From assembly GCA_929200315.1 (NCBI GenBank), contig CAKMZB010000010.1:16515-80514 (forward strand): 64,000 bases of DNA. Direction: 5' to 3'. Positions 1 through 9,813 of the stretch are shown one piece after another. Each line of letters starts with the position of its first letter. The stretch's first letter is position 1. Source of the stretch: an uncultured Alphaproteobacteria bacterium (lineage in GTDB: Bacteria > Pseudomonadota > Alphaproteobacteria > Rhizobiales > Rhizobiaceae). The notes under the pieces were generated by a model that ran no database searches, was not told where the DNA came from, and was given only the letters and a program-made list of their open reading frames with translations. The position numbers and the translations under genes were made by a program.

Positions 1-1681
1 CGACATTGCGTTTGGCTGCGGCGAGCAGGCTGGGCAACAGGGATGGGCGCATGTCCGACATGTCGGAGGCGATCGGGTTCACCAGCGAAAGCGCCTGCGC
101 ACCGCCACCGAAATGTTCGGCATGGTCGCGGGGAATGAAGGAATAGAGCACCGTCTCGCTCATGCCCCGGGAGGCCAACGTGCGGCGGGCGTTGCGCGTG
201 CGCGTCTGGCCGGTGGTGAGGATTGGCTTACCCACACTGGTGAGCGCAGGCAGCGGCTGCGGCTCAATGGCATTGACGCCGTTGATGCGCATGATCTCTT
301 CCACAATGTCCGCCTTGCCGTGAACGTCCGGCCGGGTGCCGGGCACAGCTACGTCGAGCCGTTCACCTTTGTCGGTGACGCCAAAACCGAGCGCTGTGAG
401 AATTTCACTCGCGCGGGCCTTGTCCACCGCGACACCTGTGAGGCGCTGGGTTTCTGACAGCGGGAAGTCGATGGTCAGGTCCGGCTGCGGCACGGTGCCA
501 GCGATTGTCTTCTCGCTGGGCGTTCCGCCGCAAAGGTCCATCACCAATTGCGTTGCCAGGTCGAGGCCAGGTTCCATGAAGGCCGGGTCCACGCCGCGCT
601 CGAAGCGGTAGCGGGCATCGGTGAGGATGCCGAGGTCACGGCCGGTGCGGGCGATAATGAGCGGATCCCAGAGCGCGCTTTCAACGAGAACGTCGGTGGT
701 CGTCTCATCCACGCCGGAAGACGCACCGCCCATGATCCCGGCAAGGGATTCAGCACCATCGTCATCCGCGATTACGTATTGGGCGGAGGAGAGCGTGTAG
801 TCTTTCTCGTCGAGGCCAGTGAAGGCTTCGCCGTCCTTCGCAGGGCGCACAGCCAGATTGCCGTGGACTTTGGCCGCATCGAAGACGTGGAGCGGGCGGC
901 CGCGGTCGAAAGTGACATAGTTGGTGATGTCCACCAGCGCGGAAATCGGGCGCAGACCGATGGCGATCAGGCGGCGTTGCATCCAGTCTGGTGCGGGGCC
1001 GTTTGTGACACCGGCCACGAGACGCAGGCCGAAGGCCGGAGCGAAGTCGCCAGCGGCAGAAAGATCGATGGAAACGGGGCAGGAGCCCTCGCCTTCGATT
1101 GCGGGCACGTCCGGCGTCTTCACCGTGCCGAGACCGGCGGCGGCCAAATCAGCGGCGATGCCGGCGACGCCGAGTGCGTCGGGCCGATTTGGGGTGATGC
1201 CGATCTCAATGACCGGGTCGGCGAGACCTGCCCAATTTGCGTAGGGTTCCCCCACAGGCGCATCGTCCGGCAGGTCGATGATGCCGTCATGGGCGTCGGA
1301 AAGCTCCAACTCCCGCTCCGAGCACATCATGCCGTGGGATTCCACGCCGCGAATGTTGCCGACCGAAAGCGTCACGTCGATGCCGGGCACATAGGCGCCG
1401 GGAGGGGCAAACGCACCCTTCATCCCGGCCCGTGCATTGGGCGCGCCGCAAACCACCTGCACCGGCGCGCCGGTGCCGGTGTTAACAGAGAGCACCTGCA
1501 ACTTGTCGGCATCCGGGTGTCGTTCGGCGGTGAGCACCTCGGCAATCACAAACGGCTTGAAAGCCGCCCGGTCGTCCACCCCTTCAACCTCAAGGCCGAT
1601 CATGGTGAGCGTGTCGCAGATCAGCTCCAGCGAAGCGTCGGTCTCAAGGTGGTCCTTGAGCCAGGAGAGGGTGAATTTCAT
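1..1681 (-). CDS. pheT: Phenylalanine-tRNA ligase beta subunit, partial (C-terminus beyond the left edge)
   Basis: Beta subunit of the cytoplasmic alpha2-beta2 phenylalanyl-tRNA synthetase, which charges tRNA-Phe. The reverse strand reads without a stop from an ATG at 1681 ([14 protein letters not shown]) to the window edge, about 560 codons. Visible parts in order: the N-terminal EMAP-like tRNA-binding domain (LEVEGVDDR, then [15 protein letters not shown] and [10 protein letters not shown], about residues 20-90); the B3/B4 editing region ([38 protein letters not shown]); the B5 domain; and the start of the catalytic-like module ([15 protein letters not shown], then [20 protein letters not shown]). 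A full PheT is about 800 residues, so roughly the last third is missing. Unlike the usual adjacent pheS-pheT pair, it is separated from pheS by a rhodanese gene and a terminator, so it probably needs its own promoter in the roughly 100 bp upstream. Identification is firm. Confidence 0.95.
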   Translation of the reverse strand, partial: MKFTLSWLKDHLETDASLELICDTLTMIGLEVEGVDDRAAFKPFVIAEVLTAERHPDADKLQVLSVNTGTGAPVQVVCGAPNARAGMKGAFAPPGAYVPGIDVTLSVGNIRGVESHGMMCSERELELSDAHDGIIDLPDDAPVGEPYANWAGLADPVIEIGITPNRPDALGVAGIAADLAAAGLGTVKTPDVPAIEGEGSCPVSIDLSAAGDFAPAFGLRLVAGVTNGPAPDWMQRRLIAIGLRPISALVDITNYVTFDRGRPLHVFDAAKVHGNLAVRPAKDGEAFTGLDEKDYTLSSAQYVIADDDGAESLAGIMGGASSGVDETTTDVLVESALWDPLIIARTGRDLGILTDARYRFERGVDPAFMEPGLDLATQLVMDLCGGTPSEKTIAGTVPQPDLTIDFPLSETQRLTGVAVDKARASEILTALGFGVTDKGERLDVAVPGTRPDVHGKADIVEEIMRINGVNAIEPQPLPALTSVGKPILTTGQTRTRNARRTLASRGMSETVLYSFIPRDHAEHFGGGAQALSLVNPIASDMSDMRPSLLPSLLAAAKRNV

Positions 1682-1788
1682 CAGTCAATGTCCTGCAGCA
1701 TAATGCATCCAATGCGCACGCGCCGCCTTTTGGCGGACAATCTGGCGGCAAAGGGAGAAACCGCGCCTCTCCTAAAGCATTTGTGGCC

Positions 1789-1835
1789 CAAACAAAACGA
1801 AAAACCGGCCCTCGCTGCTGAGCGAGAACCGGTTT
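1789..1835 (-). terminator. Rho-independent terminator after the rhodanese gene
   Basis: On the minus strand a GC-rich hairpin (arms AAACCGG/CCGGTTT enclosing CTCGC/GCGAG, 1802-1835) is followed by a T-rich run TTTTTCGTTTTGTTTG. It sits 26 bp after the rhodanese stop codon and upstream of pheT, so it should end transcription of the pheS-side genes before pheT. Confidence 0.75.
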
Positions 1836-1860
1836 CAAAAAGGTCGTCCAGGTTGTGGGA

Positions 1861-2787
1861 CTAACCGTCTGCGCCTGACGCGATCGGGTTGTCGGTCTGG
1901 GACCAGCCCACCATCGAGTCGTCGTAAAGCGTCACGTCCTTGAAACCCAAGACTTCAGACAGAACGAACCAGTTGGTGGCGGCCCAATGGCCGGTGTTGC
2001 AGTAACTGACAATCTTGGAGTCCGATTTCACCTCGGCAGGGACCAGATCACGCAAGGTGGCGGTATCTTTCAGCCTGCCGGTTTCTTCATCAAAGAACTT
2101 GTGGTTGTCGGCCTCAATGGCACCGGGAATGCGACCATAACGGGCGGCTTTAGGATGCTTTTTCTCACCGGTGAACCAGGCCGTCGGGCGGGCATCGAGG
2201 AAGAGGGCTCCGCTGTTCAGACGATCCTTTACCTGTGGGGTGGAGATGTTCAGTTCCTCCACTGGCTCGGCACGAAAACTGGCAGCCACCGGCTCCACGC
2301 TGGCCACCTGCAAAGGAGCGCCAGAGGAAAGCCACGCGCTATGACCACCATCCAGAATGGACACGTTGTCATGGCCCAGATGTTTCAAGGTCCAATAGAT
2401 GCGGGCGGCTACTCCAAAGTCGCTCACATTGGTCCCGGCGGGCACCAGAACGACCTGCTTTTCATCGGAAATACCAAGGGACGCGATGTCCTGTTCGATG
2501 GTTTCAACAGGCGGCAACACACCGACCACGCTATCGCGCGTGGTGCGCCAGATGCCGGGATAGGTGCTGGAAATAGCGTTTGGAACGTGGCCCGCACTGT
2601 AAGACGCGGTTTTGTCGTCGCCCTTGTCCGTCCGCAGGTCCAGCACGACCACGTTGTTGCGGCCCGTGTTGGTTTTCAGCCAATCGACCGAAACGAGAGG
2701 TTGTGTCGCGGATGCAGCCTGCGTGGCGAGAAAGCCAACGCCAAATGCAACCGCGACGGCGGCTGATTTGAAGGAGGATAGGGTCAT
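1861..2787 (-). CDS. Periplasmic two-domain rhodanese (thiosulfate/3-mercaptopyruvate sulfurtransferase family)
   Basis: A 308-residue sulfurtransferase with a cleavable-looking signal peptide (hydrophobic residues about 7-27, ending in ATQAASA), so probably periplasmic. The two rhodanese-fold halves are the inactive-type N-terminal repeat (VVVLDLRTD, SAGHVPNAISSTYPGIW, about 45-160) and the catalytic C-terminal repeat (LFLDARPTAWFTG to the active loop YCNTGHWA, about 190-300). The Cys of CNTGHWA is the predicted persulfide carrier. The loop lacks the CGxGxT form typical of mercaptopyruvate sulfurtransferases, so thiosulfate or another sulfur donor is as likely. The ATG at 2787 follows CCGGAG at a normal distance. 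The gene lies between pheS and pheT, an unusual place for a sulfur-transfer enzyme. Family is confident, substrate is not. Confidence 0.85.
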   Translation of the reverse strand: MTLSSFKSAAVAVAFGVGFLATQAASATQPLVSVDWLKTNTGRNNVVVLDLRTDKGDDKTASYSAGHVPNAISSTYPGIWRTTRDSVVGVLPPVETIEQDIASLGISDEKQVVLVPAGTNVSDFGVAARIYWTLKHLGHDNVSILDGGHSAWLSSGAPLQVASVEPVAASFRAEPVEELNISTPQVKDRLNSGALFLDARPTAWFTGEKKHPKAARYGRIPGAIEADNHKFFDEETGRLKDTATLRDLVPAEVKSDSKIVSYCNTGHWAATNWFVLSEVLGFKDVTLYDDSMVGWSQTDNPIASGADG

Positions 2788-2951
2788 GGAAAACTCCGGT
2801 TTGTGGCTGGCACATGCCGCCAGATTTCCCGTCTAAGGTAAGGGGCGGGTGCCGGAGACGCTAAGATCGTGACTCCAAAGACAGACCTGAACGCAAGAAA
2901 ATTTTTGCGCTAGACCCGATTTATGGGAATTCCATTCCTGAACGCAGTTCC

Positions 2952-4034
2952 CTACTGACTCAACCCTCCCAACAATGTCGGCATATCGAGCGGCCTGAAC
3001 CCGTACTGATCAATCCAGCGCTGGTCGGCCTCAAAGAAGGGGCGCAGGTCCGGCATGCCGTATTTGAGCATGGCGATGCGGTCGATGCCGATGCCCCAGG
3101 CGAAGCCCTGATAGACGTCCGGATCTAGGCCGCAATTGCGCAGCACGTTGGGGTGAACCATCCCGGATCCCAGAATTTCCATCCAGTCGGAGCCTTCGCC
3201 CAGCTTCACCTCACCACCGGATCGGTCGCACTGAATGTCGACCTCAAGGCTTGGCTCGGTGAAGGGGAAGAAGGACGGGCGGAAGCGCATGTCGAGCGCA
3301 TCGACCTCAAAGAAGGCCTTGCAGAATTCCAGAAGCGTCCATTTGAGGTTGGCGATGTTGGTGCTCTTGTCGATCACCAACCCTTCAAGCTGATGGAACA
3401 TGGCCGAATGGGTCGCGTCACTGTCCTGGCGGTAGGTTTTGCCGGGAATGACGATGCGGATCGGTGGCTCCTGCACTTCCATCGTGCGGATCTGCACAGG
3501 TGAGGTGTGGGTGCGCAGCACCTTGCGCGTACCGTCGGCATCGGGCTGGAGGAAGAACGTGTCATGCATCTCGCGGGCCGGATGGCCCTCCGGGAAATTC
3601 AGCGCGGTGAAGTTGTAATAGTCCGTCTCAATGTCCGGCCCTTCGGCGACGGTGAACCCCATGTCTGCAAAAATGGCGGTGATCTCATCCATAACTTGGC
3701 TGATTGGGTGGATGCGGCCCTTGGAGAGCGGGTCGGCACGACCGGGCAGGGTGACATCGACGGTCTCGCTGGCCAGCCGCGCATTGAGCGCCTCGCGCTT
3801 AAGCACATCGCGGCGAGCCGTGATGGCATCATTCACCCTTGCTTTCAGGCCGTTGAGCGCCGGGCCTGCGACCTTGCGCTCTTCATCGCTCATCTGGCCG
3901 AGAGTCTTCATCTGCGCAGAGATGGTGCCCTTCTTGCCGAGCGTTTCAACCCGCACCTCTTCCAGCGCCGCCTCATCGGCAGCGCCGTCGATGGCGGTAA
4001 GCGCCTCTTGTTCTAAAGTTTCAATTTCACTCAT
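2952..4034 (-). CDS. pheS: Phenylalanine-tRNA ligase alpha subunit
   Basis: Catalytic subunit of phenylalanyl-tRNA synthetase; makes Phe-adenylate and transfers Phe to tRNA-Phe. The 360 residues match the family length. An N-terminal coiled coil (about 1-90, [16 protein letters not shown]) is followed by the class II core: motif 1 region [19 protein letters not shown], motif 2 ([37 protein letters not shown]) and motif 3 ([17 protein letters not shown]). The frame is open further upstream, but the ATG at 4034 starts the conserved N-terminus and the extension has no family character. It lies 109 bp after rplT behind a terminator, in the ancestral rpmI-rplT-pheS order. Confidence 0.97.
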   Translation of the reverse strand: MSEIETLEQEALTAIDGAADEAALEEVRVETLGKKGTISAQMKTLGQMSDEERKVAGPALNGLKARVNDAITARRDVLKREALNARLASETVDVTLPGRADPLSKGRIHPISQVMDEITAIFADMGFTVAEGPDIETDYYNFTALNFPEGHPAREMHDTFFLQPDADGTRKVLRTHTSPVQIRTMEVQEPPIRIVIPGKTYRQDSDATHSAMFHQLEGLVIDKSTNIANLKWTLLEFCKAFFEVDALDMRFRPSFFPFTEPSLEVDIQCDRSGGEVKLGEGSDWMEILGSGMVHPNVLRNCGLDPDVYQGFAWGIGIDRIAMLKYGMPDLRPFFEADQRWIDQYGFRPLDMPTLLGGLSQ

Positions 4035-4074
4035 CGGGTGGCCTGAACGGTCTTGAGGATGTCGGGTGGCTAAG

Positions 4075-4110
4075 AAAAAACCCGCGAGGGCGGTGAAGCC
4101 TTCGCGGGTT
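4075..4110 (-). terminator. Rho-independent terminator between rplT and pheS
   Basis: On the minus strand a 9-bp perfect stem (AACCCGCGA 3'-side complement at 4079-4087 and 4102-4110) is followed directly by six T residues. It lies 34 bp after the rplT stop. It may act as an attenuator in front of pheS, since the ribosomal genes and pheS are usually co-transcribed. Confidence 0.8.
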
Positions 4111-4143
4111 CTCTTAAACGTCGTCGTTGAGAGCGCGCTGGCT

Positions 4144-4548
4144 TTAGGAAGCGACTGCGCCTTCAAAGGCACCGGGCGTGGTGTCCTTAAGATATTCGAG
4201 CGCCGTTTTCGCCTTGTTGACCAGCGCTTCAAATGCAGCCGGTTGGTTGATGGCGAGATCGGACAGAACTTTACGATCCACCTCAATGCCAGCCTTGGTC
4301 AGGCCGTCGATGAGGCGGGAATAGGTCAAGCCATGCTCACGGGCAGCAGCGTTGATACGCTGTGTCCAGAGCTGGCGGAATGTACGCTTGCGGGCCTTGC
4401 GGTCGCGATAGGCATATTGCTGTGCCTTCTCGACGGCCTGCTTGGCGGTTTTGATCTGCTTGCGGCGTGCGCCGTAATAGCCCTTGGCGGACTTGAGAAC
4501 TTTTTTGTGTTTGGCGTGGGCGGTTACACCGCGTTTCACTCGAGCCAT
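4144..4548 (-). CDS. rplT: 50S ribosomal protein L20
   Basis: Primary-assembly protein of the large ribosomal subunit that binds 23S rRNA. The 134 residues carry the L20 signature ([19 protein letters not shown], then [23 protein letters not shown]) and an alphaproteobacterial C-terminal extension beyond the about 118 residues of E. coli L20. The N-terminal third is very basic, as expected for an rRNA-threading tail. It is 32 bp after rpmI and co-oriented. In many bacteria L20 represses this operon by binding its leader; no such structure was resolved here. Confidence 0.98.
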   Translation of the reverse strand: MARVKRGVTAHAKHKKVLKSAKGYYGARRKQIKTAKQAVEKAQQYAYRDRKARKRTFRQLWTQRINAAAREHGLTYSRLIDGLTKAGIEVDRKVLSDLAINQPAAFEALVNKAKTALEYLKDTTPGAFEGAVAS

Positions 4549-4580
4549 GATCGGTCTCCTTTACGAGAATTAGCGGTGGT

Positions 4581-4784
4581 TCACTTCGCGCCGTAAGGCA
4601 GGAATTTTTTCACGATGCGGGCATCGGGTTCAGAAAGAACCTGGGTGCCACGCTGGTCGCGGATGAACTTGTTGGACCGCTTGATCATGCCGTGCTGTTT
4701 GCCAGCCTGGGCGGCAACAACTTTGCCGGTTCCCGTGATCTTGAAGCGCTTCTTGGCAGAAGCCTTGGTCTTCATCTTGGGCAT
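4581..4784 (-). CDS. rpmI: 50S ribosomal protein L35
   Basis: Small basic large-subunit protein of 67 residues, the usual L35 length, beginning [18 protein letters not shown] and ending in the typical KKFLPYGAK region. The ATG at 4784 was chosen over an upstream in-frame ATG at 4856 because a strong AAGGAG ribosome-binding site sits 7 bp before it and the conserved N-terminus starts there. It is the first gene of the rpmI-rplT cluster. infC, often found just upstream, is absent: the 258 bp upstream lead to a divergent gene. Confidence 0.97.
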   Translation of the reverse strand: MPKMKTKASAKKRFKITGTGKVVAAQAGKQHGMIKRSNKFIRDQRGTQVLSEPDARIVKKFLPYGAK

Positions 4785-5042
4785 TTCACACTCCTTGCAG
4801 GCGGAAGTTAAAAGCACGTTTGCGCCGCTGGGGCGTGGTGCCGTTTCAACCGCCATGATTTGGTCGGGGCAGCAGGGTCATTCCCACCGCTTTAGTGCTG
4901 TTGAAGACGAACGAGGCATGCCTGAGCCTGCCCGTCTTTCGATAAGCGGGTGTGTCCTAACGCTACAGTGCGGCCATTGCAAGGTGTTTGGGGCTGCCAA
5001 AAGCATTCTTTCGCAGCCGGGCACTCTGGGCTAGGAGGGGGC

Positions 5043-5915
5043 ATGTTGCGCCGCTTCTTGTCCCTTGCTCTGCTTGCTGTCCTTACCGGGTTTGCGCCCG
5101 TCGCGATGGCGCAGGAGCCTGTTGTTCCGGGCTTCCAGGATCCCAATGTGCGCCTGGTGCGGCCCAATCTTTCCGACCGCACGCGGCTGCGGTTTTTGAC
5201 GGTTACAGATTTCCCACCGTTTGCCTTTATCGATTCCCGCAATCGGTTGACCGGTTTCAACGTTGATCTGGCGCGGGAGATCTGTGCTGTTTTGAACCTT
5301 CTCGATCGATGCCAAATTCAGGCACTGCCTTTTGCTGAGCTCGATGCGGCTTTGTCTGCGGGGTATGGCGAGGCGGTGATGGCCGGGCTTCCGCCGAATG
5401 TTGAACGTCGCAAGTCTGCTGATTTCACCCGACCCTATTTCCGTCTGCCGGCTCGTTTCGTAGCATTGAACGACGGCGCGCTGGCGCAACGTTCCGACGT
5501 TACGATGATCGAGCGGCTTGCCGGTCAGGTTGTCGGTTTGGTGGACGGCACGGCCCACGCGGCCTTCGCGCGCACCTATTTTGATGATGCACGGCTGCGC
5601 CTGTTTCCCACCCAGGATGAGGCGCTTGCCGCGCTTTCTGCGAAGGATGGGGAGGAAAGAGGTGAAGTCGCTGCTGTCTTTGGGGACGGGCTTTCGCTTT
5701 CCTTCGCTCTGCAACAGCGGGAAATGGCGCAGCGGGCAAGTTTTGTCGGCGGGCCTTATCTCTCCGGAACCTATTTGGGACAGGGGCTTTCCATCGCGGT
5801 GGCGCGGGGGGACGATGATCTGCGCGACGGGCTCGACTATGCCCTGCGTTCCGTCAAACAGAGTGGCAAGTTTGACGAATTGTATCTGCGCTACTTCCCG
5901 ATTGGGTTTTATTGA
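5043..5915 (+). CDS. Family 3 extracellular solute-binding protein (amino-acid ABC type)
   Basis: A 290-residue secreted binding protein. Signal peptide MLRRFLSLALLAVLTGFAPVAMAQ ends in an AMA-Q cleavage motif. The mature part has family 3 hallmarks: DFPPFAFIDSRNRLTGFNVDLAREIC (about 60-85), ADFTRPYFRLPARFVAL (about 125-145), and a closing RSVKQSGKFDELYLRYF. The ATG at 5043 has AGGAGG 6 bp upstream. No permease or ATPase gene is adjacent, so it is either an orphan binding protein or serves a transporter encoded elsewhere. The ligand, probably a polar amino acid or similar, cannot be told from sequence. It converges tail to tail with the hydroxylase gene, 3 bp apart. Confidence 0.85.
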   Translation: MLRRFLSLALLAVLTGFAPVAMAQEPVVPGFQDPNVRLVRPNLSDRTRLRFLTVTDFPPFAFIDSRNRLTGFNVDLAREICAVLNLLDRCQIQALPFAELDAALSAGYGEAVMAGLPPNVERRKSADFTRPYFRLPARFVALNDGALAQRSDVTMIERLAGQVVGLVDGTAHAAFARTYFDDARLRLFPTQDEALAALSAKDGEERGEVAAVFGDGLSLSFALQQREMAQRASFVGGPYLSGTYLGQGLSIAVARGDDDLRDGLDYALRSVKQSGKFDELYLRYFPIGFY

Positions 5916-5918
5916 GCC

Positions 5919-6725
5919 CTATTTACGAAATGGGACGAGCAGCGCCCAGGTGATCTGCGCCGGGCGTTCATCCTGCCAACGGTTGAGGCCGATGGTCATA
6001 CCCTCATGCCCAGCCTCCGGTTGGTCGATATAGGTCCCGAACATGCGGTCCCACCAAGGCAGGTTGAAGCCGTAATTGCTGTCGGTCTCATTGCCCTTTG
6101 CTGAATGATGAACGCGGTGCATGTCCGGTGTCACCAGGACCAGACGCAGCACCCGGTCAACTGCGAGTGGTAGTTTGGTATTAGAATGGTTGAACATTGC
6201 CGTGCCGTTGAGGACGATTTCAAAAATGATCACCGCCTCCGGCGGGGCGCCAAGCGCAATCACGACGACCGCCTTCCAGCCCATGGAGGCGATGATTTCC
6301 ACCGGATGGAAGCGCACGCCGGTGGTGACGTCGATGTCCCGGTCGGCATGGTGCATACGGTGAAAACGCCAGAAGAGTGGCACCTTGTGGCTCGCAACAT
6401 GGCTTGCCCAGACAGCGAGATCGAGGACGATGAAGCTTGCCAGGATAGCGAGCCAGAGCGGGGCTTCGACAGCATTGAAAAGGCCATAGCCAAGGGTCTG
6501 CGCCCAAAGCGCCACGCCGACTGCAGCGGCAGGGAAGAGCAGGCGTACCAGCAGGGAATCAAGCCCAATGATGATGAAGTTGGTGAACCAGCGCTTCGTG
6601 CGGGTCTGCACCCGCTCACGGCGCGGTTTCAGCGCTTCTGTCACAGCGAGGATCGCGAACAGCCCGGCAGCGACACTGAACCTCAAAGCCCCTTCATGGG
6701 TGGAGAGGAAGGCTGAAATGTTCAT
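5919..6725 (-). CDS. Sterol desaturase / fatty acid hydroxylase family membrane protein
   Basis: Integral-membrane di-iron oxygenase of 268 residues. Hydrophobic segments lie at about 15-30, 48-75 and 85-110. The histidine clusters that bind the two irons are present: HVASHK (HX3H, about 110), HRMHHAD (HX2HH, about 123), and HRVHHSAKGNETDSNYG (HX2HH, about 205), with FNHSN between. The family hydroxylates or desaturates lipids such as sterols, carotenoids, fatty acids or ornithine lipids; the substrate here is unknown. It overlaps the preceding TerB-like gene by 4 bp (ATGA), so the two are probably translated together. Confidence 0.88.
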   Translation of the reverse strand: MNISAFLSTHEGALRFSVAAGLFAILAVTEALKPRRERVQTRTKRWFTNFIIIGLDSLLVRLLFPAAAVGVALWAQTLGYGLFNAVEAPLWLAILASFIVLDLAVWASHVASHKVPLFWRFHRMHHADRDIDVTTGVRFHPVEIIASMGWKAVVVIALGAPPEAVIIFEIVLNGTAMFNHSNTKLPLAVDRVLRLVLVTPDMHRVHHSAKGNETDSNYGFNLPWWDRMFGTYIDQPEAGHEGMTIGLNRWQDERPAQITWALLVPFRK

Positions 6726-7138
6726 GTGTTCTCAGCGGTCTGATGGCGGGCATGGGCAGCGAGTTCCAGCGCTGCTGCAGTCAGTCTGTCGATGGAGAGA
6801 CGATTGCGCAGCAATTGCAGGAAGCGCACTTCCTCGGCAGCGACAGATAGGTCTGCAGCGGCGATTTCGGCAGCCAACGCATAGGCCGTCACCCGCAACC
6901 GCTGGGGCAATTCGGCAGCAAGGCCGAGCACGGTGGCAAGGCCCTCATCCTCCTGAAGGATGTCACGGCAGGTCTTGGCCGCATTCACCAACTGGTCGGA
7001 CGAGTAATGGTCGAAGACCGGTAGAGTTTTGACAATTTCCCCAATGCGCAACATTTCCTCATCACTCATAGAGCGGTCCACGGCGGAGATCGACACCATC
7101 ACGTAAATCAAGGTGTCTAGGGTGGAGATGGCGCTCAT
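6722..7138 (-). CDS. TerB-like (tellurite resistance TerB fold) cytoplasmic protein
   Basis: A 138-residue helical protein (MSAISTLDTLIYVMVSISAVD) with the TerB pattern: acidic helices around ISAVDRSMSDEEMLRIGEI (about 13-32) and a repeat-like second half AAEIAAADLSVAAEEVRFLQLL (about 92-115), with Asp/Glu residues placed to bind metal. The ATG at 7138 is preferred to one 36 bp upstream because the conserved start is here and AAGGAC precedes it. TerB-fold proteins are found in stress and membrane contexts; tellurite resistance itself is not implied. It is the first gene of a two-gene unit with the hydroxylase. Confidence 0.75.
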   Translation of the reverse strand: MSAISTLDTLIYVMVSISAVDRSMSDEEMLRIGEIVKTLPVFDHYSSDQLVNAAKTCRDILQEDEGLATVLGLAAELPQRLRVTAYALAAEIAAADLSVAAEEVRFLQLLRNRLSIDRLTAAALELAAHARHQTAENT

Positions 7139-7269
7139 CGGTGGGGCGTCCTTGCTGGTTTTGTTGTGAAGCAAAGGTAGGGCGGCACATCTGCGCTTTC
7201 AACGCGGTTGATCGCAATGGCAAGCGCCCATAGGGTCGCGCCGCTTCCCTTGCATTTCCGTGACCTCTC

Positions 7270-8871
7270 ATGAGCGCTTTTCCAGACCTTGCCCTATCGC
7301 CCGAGTTGATCGAGGCGGCCCAGACCTCCAAAGCCTGGCCATTCGAAGAGGCGCGCAAGATCGTCAAACGCTACGCCAAATCCGGTTATCCTGATGTGGT
7401 GATCTTCGAGACCGGCTACGGCCCCTCCGGCCTGCCGCATATCGGTACCTTCGGCGAGGTTGCCCGCACGTCGATGGTGATCAATGCTTTTCGTGCTCTC
7501 ACCGAAGACAAAGTGTCGGTGCGGCTGATCTGTTTTTCTGATGACATGGACGGGATGCGGAAGGTCCCGGCCAACGTGCCGCAACGCGGCATGCTGGAGG
7601 AGCATTTGGGGCGGCCTTTGACCAAAGTTCCCAACCCATTTGGCAATGAACCCTCCTCATTTGGGAACCACAACAACGCAAAATTGCGGGAATTCCTTGA
7701 TGCCTTTGGTTTCACTTACGAATTCTATTCTGCAACCGAGGAGTACACGTCCGGTCGTTTTGACGAGGCCTTAAGGGCTGCGGCCCGCAATTACGGTGCC
7801 ATCATGGACCTTATGCTGCCGACCCTTGGAGAGGACCGCCGAGCAAGCTATTCCCCCTTCCTTCCGATCAGTGAGAAGACCGGCCAAGTCCTTTATGTTC
7901 CTATGATTTCTGTCGATCCGGAGGCGGGAACGCTGACCTTTCTGGAGGACGCAAAAGAGGTCACGCAGTCCTTCCTCGGCGGCCAGGCGAAGCTGCAATG
8001 GAAGCCGGATTTCGGCATGCGCTGGGCTGCGCTCGGTGTTGATTTTGAGATGTATGGCAAGGACCACCAGAACAATTCCGCACTCTATGACAAGATCTGC
8101 CGCGCCCTTGGTGGCCGGGCGCCGGAGCATTTCATCTACGAGCTGTTTCTGGACGAGAACGGCGAGAAGATTTCCAAGACATCCGGCAATGGAATCGCGG
8201 TGGAAGAATGGTTGCGCTACGCGCCCACGGAGAGCCTGTCGCTCTTTATGTATGCAAAGCCGCGCACCGCCAAAGAGCTCTATTTTGATGTTATTCCTCG
8301 GGCAGTTGATGAATATTTTCAGCATCTTGCAGCCTTTGAGGGGCAAGACGCCAAGGCGCGGCTGAACAACCCCGTCTGGCATATTCACGCAGGCCAACCG
8401 CCCAAAGTCGACATGCCGGTCACCTTCGCCATGCTGCTCAATCTGGTGAGCGCGGCGAATGCTTCCGACAAGGAAACGCTTTGGGGTTTCATCTCCAAAT
8501 ATGGCGGCAATGTTTCGCCACAAACCAACCCACAACTCGACGCTCTGGTCGGTTTTGCGATCCGCTACTTTGAGGATTTCGTCAAACCCACCAAACAATT
8601 TCGCGCACCGACGCAGACCGAGCGTAAGGCGTTGGAAAACCTCGCTGACCGGTTCGACGCCCTACCGGCTGATGCCGATGGCGAGACGCTTCAGACGGAG
8701 GTTTTCTCCGCCGGTAAAGACCTCGAAATTGAGCCGCTCCGCGACTGGTTTCAAGCGATCTACCAGGTCCTGCTCGGCCAGGATCAGGGACCGCGCTTTG
8801 GCTCTTTCGCCGCGCTCTATGGCAAGGACCGGACGGTAAAAATGATCCGCGAAGCGCTCGCGCGCGGTTGA
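7270..8871 (+). CDS. lysS: Class I lysyl-tRNA synthetase
   Basis: Charges tRNA-Lys; this is the archaeal-type class I enzyme (also called LysK), not the class II form common in bacteria. At 533 residues it matches class I LysRS. Rossmann signatures: HIGT at residues 57-60 within [19 protein letters not shown] (the HIGH motif) and KISKTSGN at 300-307 (the KMSKS motif). The middle contains [20 protein letters not shown], typical of the family, and the alpha-helical anticodon-binding part forms the C-terminus. Many alphaproteobacteria carry this class I enzyme as their only LysRS. It ends 3 bp from the convergent S24 gene. Confidence 0.95.
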   Translation: MSAFPDLALSPELIEAAQTSKAWPFEEARKIVKRYAKSGYPDVVIFETGYGPSGLPHIGTFGEVARTSMVINAFRALTEDKVSVRLICFSDDMDGMRKVPANVPQRGMLEEHLGRPLTKVPNPFGNEPSSFGNHNNAKLREFLDAFGFTYEFYSATEEYTSGRFDEALRAAARNYGAIMDLMLPTLGEDRRASYSPFLPISEKTGQVLYVPMISVDPEAGTLTFLEDAKEVTQSFLGGQAKLQWKPDFGMRWAALGVDFEMYGKDHQNNSALYDKICRALGGRAPEHFIYELFLDENGEKISKTSGNGIAVEEWLRYAPTESLSLFMYAKPRTAKELYFDVIPRAVDEYFQHLAAFEGQDAKARLNNPVWHIHAGQPPKVDMPVTFAMLLNLVSAANASDKETLWGFISKYGGNVSPQTNPQLDALVGFAIRYFEDFVKPTKQFRAPTQTERKALENLADRFDALPADADGETLQTEVFSAGKDLEIEPLRDWFQAIYQVLLGQDQGPRFGSFAALYGKDRTVKMIREALARG

Positions 8872-8874
8872 ATT

Positions 8875-9576
8875 CTACTGACTCGCCCAGACGATGCGGG
8901 CAATCCAGTCGATTTCCTTGCGGTCAAATGAGCGGTCCTCATGGGCCCGATTAAGAGAGCGGAGTTCAATCCGATTGGCGGTCTGGCGGGCAAGCTCCTT
9001 TGCCAGCACCTCTCCGCTTTGGGTGCGCACGACAACGCGGTCGCCTTTGCGCAGGGTAGCGCTCGGGGAGATCATGATCCGGTCGCCGTCGCGATAGACG
9101 GGCAGCATGGAATCTCCGGCAATTTCCAGCGCGAAAATATCGTCCTTTCCGGCCGATGGCAGAGCCACTTCGTCCCAGCCGGAGCCGGTGGGATAGCCGA
9201 GATCATCGAAAAAGCCGCCATCCCCCGCCTGCGCCCAGCCCAGCAGAGGCACAGGGCGGGGCGGTTGATAGGGCAGGCTTGCAGCTTCCGCGAAACCAGC
9301 GATGGCGCTTGTCCGGGAACTTGAGAGAGAATAGTCCGGCACGTCATGACCGGCGATTAGAGCGGTGAGGACGTCAACCTGCGTCTGAGTTGCCGCCATG
9401 ATTTTGGAGAGAGATTCGGTCGAGGGCCAGCGTTGCCTTCCATCCGCACTTTCGCGCTTGGACTTGTTGAAGGTTGTTGGGTCGAGGCCCGCAGTCCGTG
9501 CCAAGCGGGAGACTGACATGTTGTTGCGCACAGCCAGTGCGTCGATTGCCGCCCAAACCTGCTTGTGAGAAAACAT
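8875..9576 (-). CDS. HTH / S24 LexA-like peptidase transcriptional regulator
   Basis: Repressor-like protein of 233 residues from the ATG at 9576. N-terminal helix-turn-helix about 1-65 (SVSRLARTAGLDPTTFNKSK), linker, then an S24 signal-peptidase-like domain about 120-230. The Ser of AGDSMLPVYRDGD and the Lys of GEVLAKELAR form the expected Ser-Lys dyad. The family includes LexA, phage CI and chromosomal stress repressors that self-cleave or sense damage. A TTG start at 9609 would add 11 residues but has no support from the conserved MFSHKQVWAAIDAL start. There are no phage genes nearby, so a chromosomal regulator is likelier than a prophage remnant. Confidence 0.85.
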   Translation of the reverse strand: MFSHKQVWAAIDALAVRNNMSVSRLARTAGLDPTTFNKSKRESADGRQRWPSTESLSKIMAATQTQVDVLTALIAGHDVPDYSLSSSRTSAIAGFAEAASLPYQPPRPVPLLGWAQAGDGGFFDDLGYPTGSGWDEVALPSAGKDDIFALEIAGDSMLPVYRDGDRIMISPSATLRKGDRVVVRTQSGEVLAKELARQTANRIELRSLNRAHEDRSFDRKEIDWIARIVWASQ

Positions 9577-9759
9577 GTGCTCGCGCCCATAGAGGAATAT
9601 TATCCGCAATACATAGGACTATATGGCTCCGCTGTCGAGGCTATCTGCCGGTTCAAGCTTGCCCAAAGGCGTGAATTGCAGCCGTTGGGCAAAACCAACG
9701 GGGCTTTGGCAGGTTTTTGTTGTTGCGGGTCAGGGTTGAGGCAGGTCGGCAATGCGGAT

Positions 9760-9798
9760 GAGGCGGCCAATTGTTTAGTTCGCCTGAATGGCCGCCTC
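9760..9798 (-). terminator. Hairpin at the 3' end of the ArsR operon (terminator candidate)
   Basis: Perfect 10-bp inverted repeat GAGGCGGCCA / TGGCCGCCTC with a 19-nt loop, starting 16 bp after the DUF1761 stop codon. There is no long T run on the minus side, so it may be a weak terminator or an mRNA 3'-end stabiliser. Confidence 0.45.
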
Positions 9799-9813
9799 TT
9801 TGTTGGCGGGGCG

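Noticed and set aside
548..1864. Long plus-strand open frame (438 codons) opposite pheT
   Set aside because: It is the antisense of a clearly coding pheT; its composition is the complement of the pheT codons and shows no family motif.
8875..9576. S24 repressor as evidence of a prophage
   Set aside because: Flanking genes are ordinary chromosomal genes and no other phage functions are present.
9682..9701. Hairpin CCGTTGG/CCAACGG as a terminator
   Set aside because: No gene ends just before it in the matching direction, and there is no adjacent T run; the stronger 9760-9798 hairpin explains the operon end.
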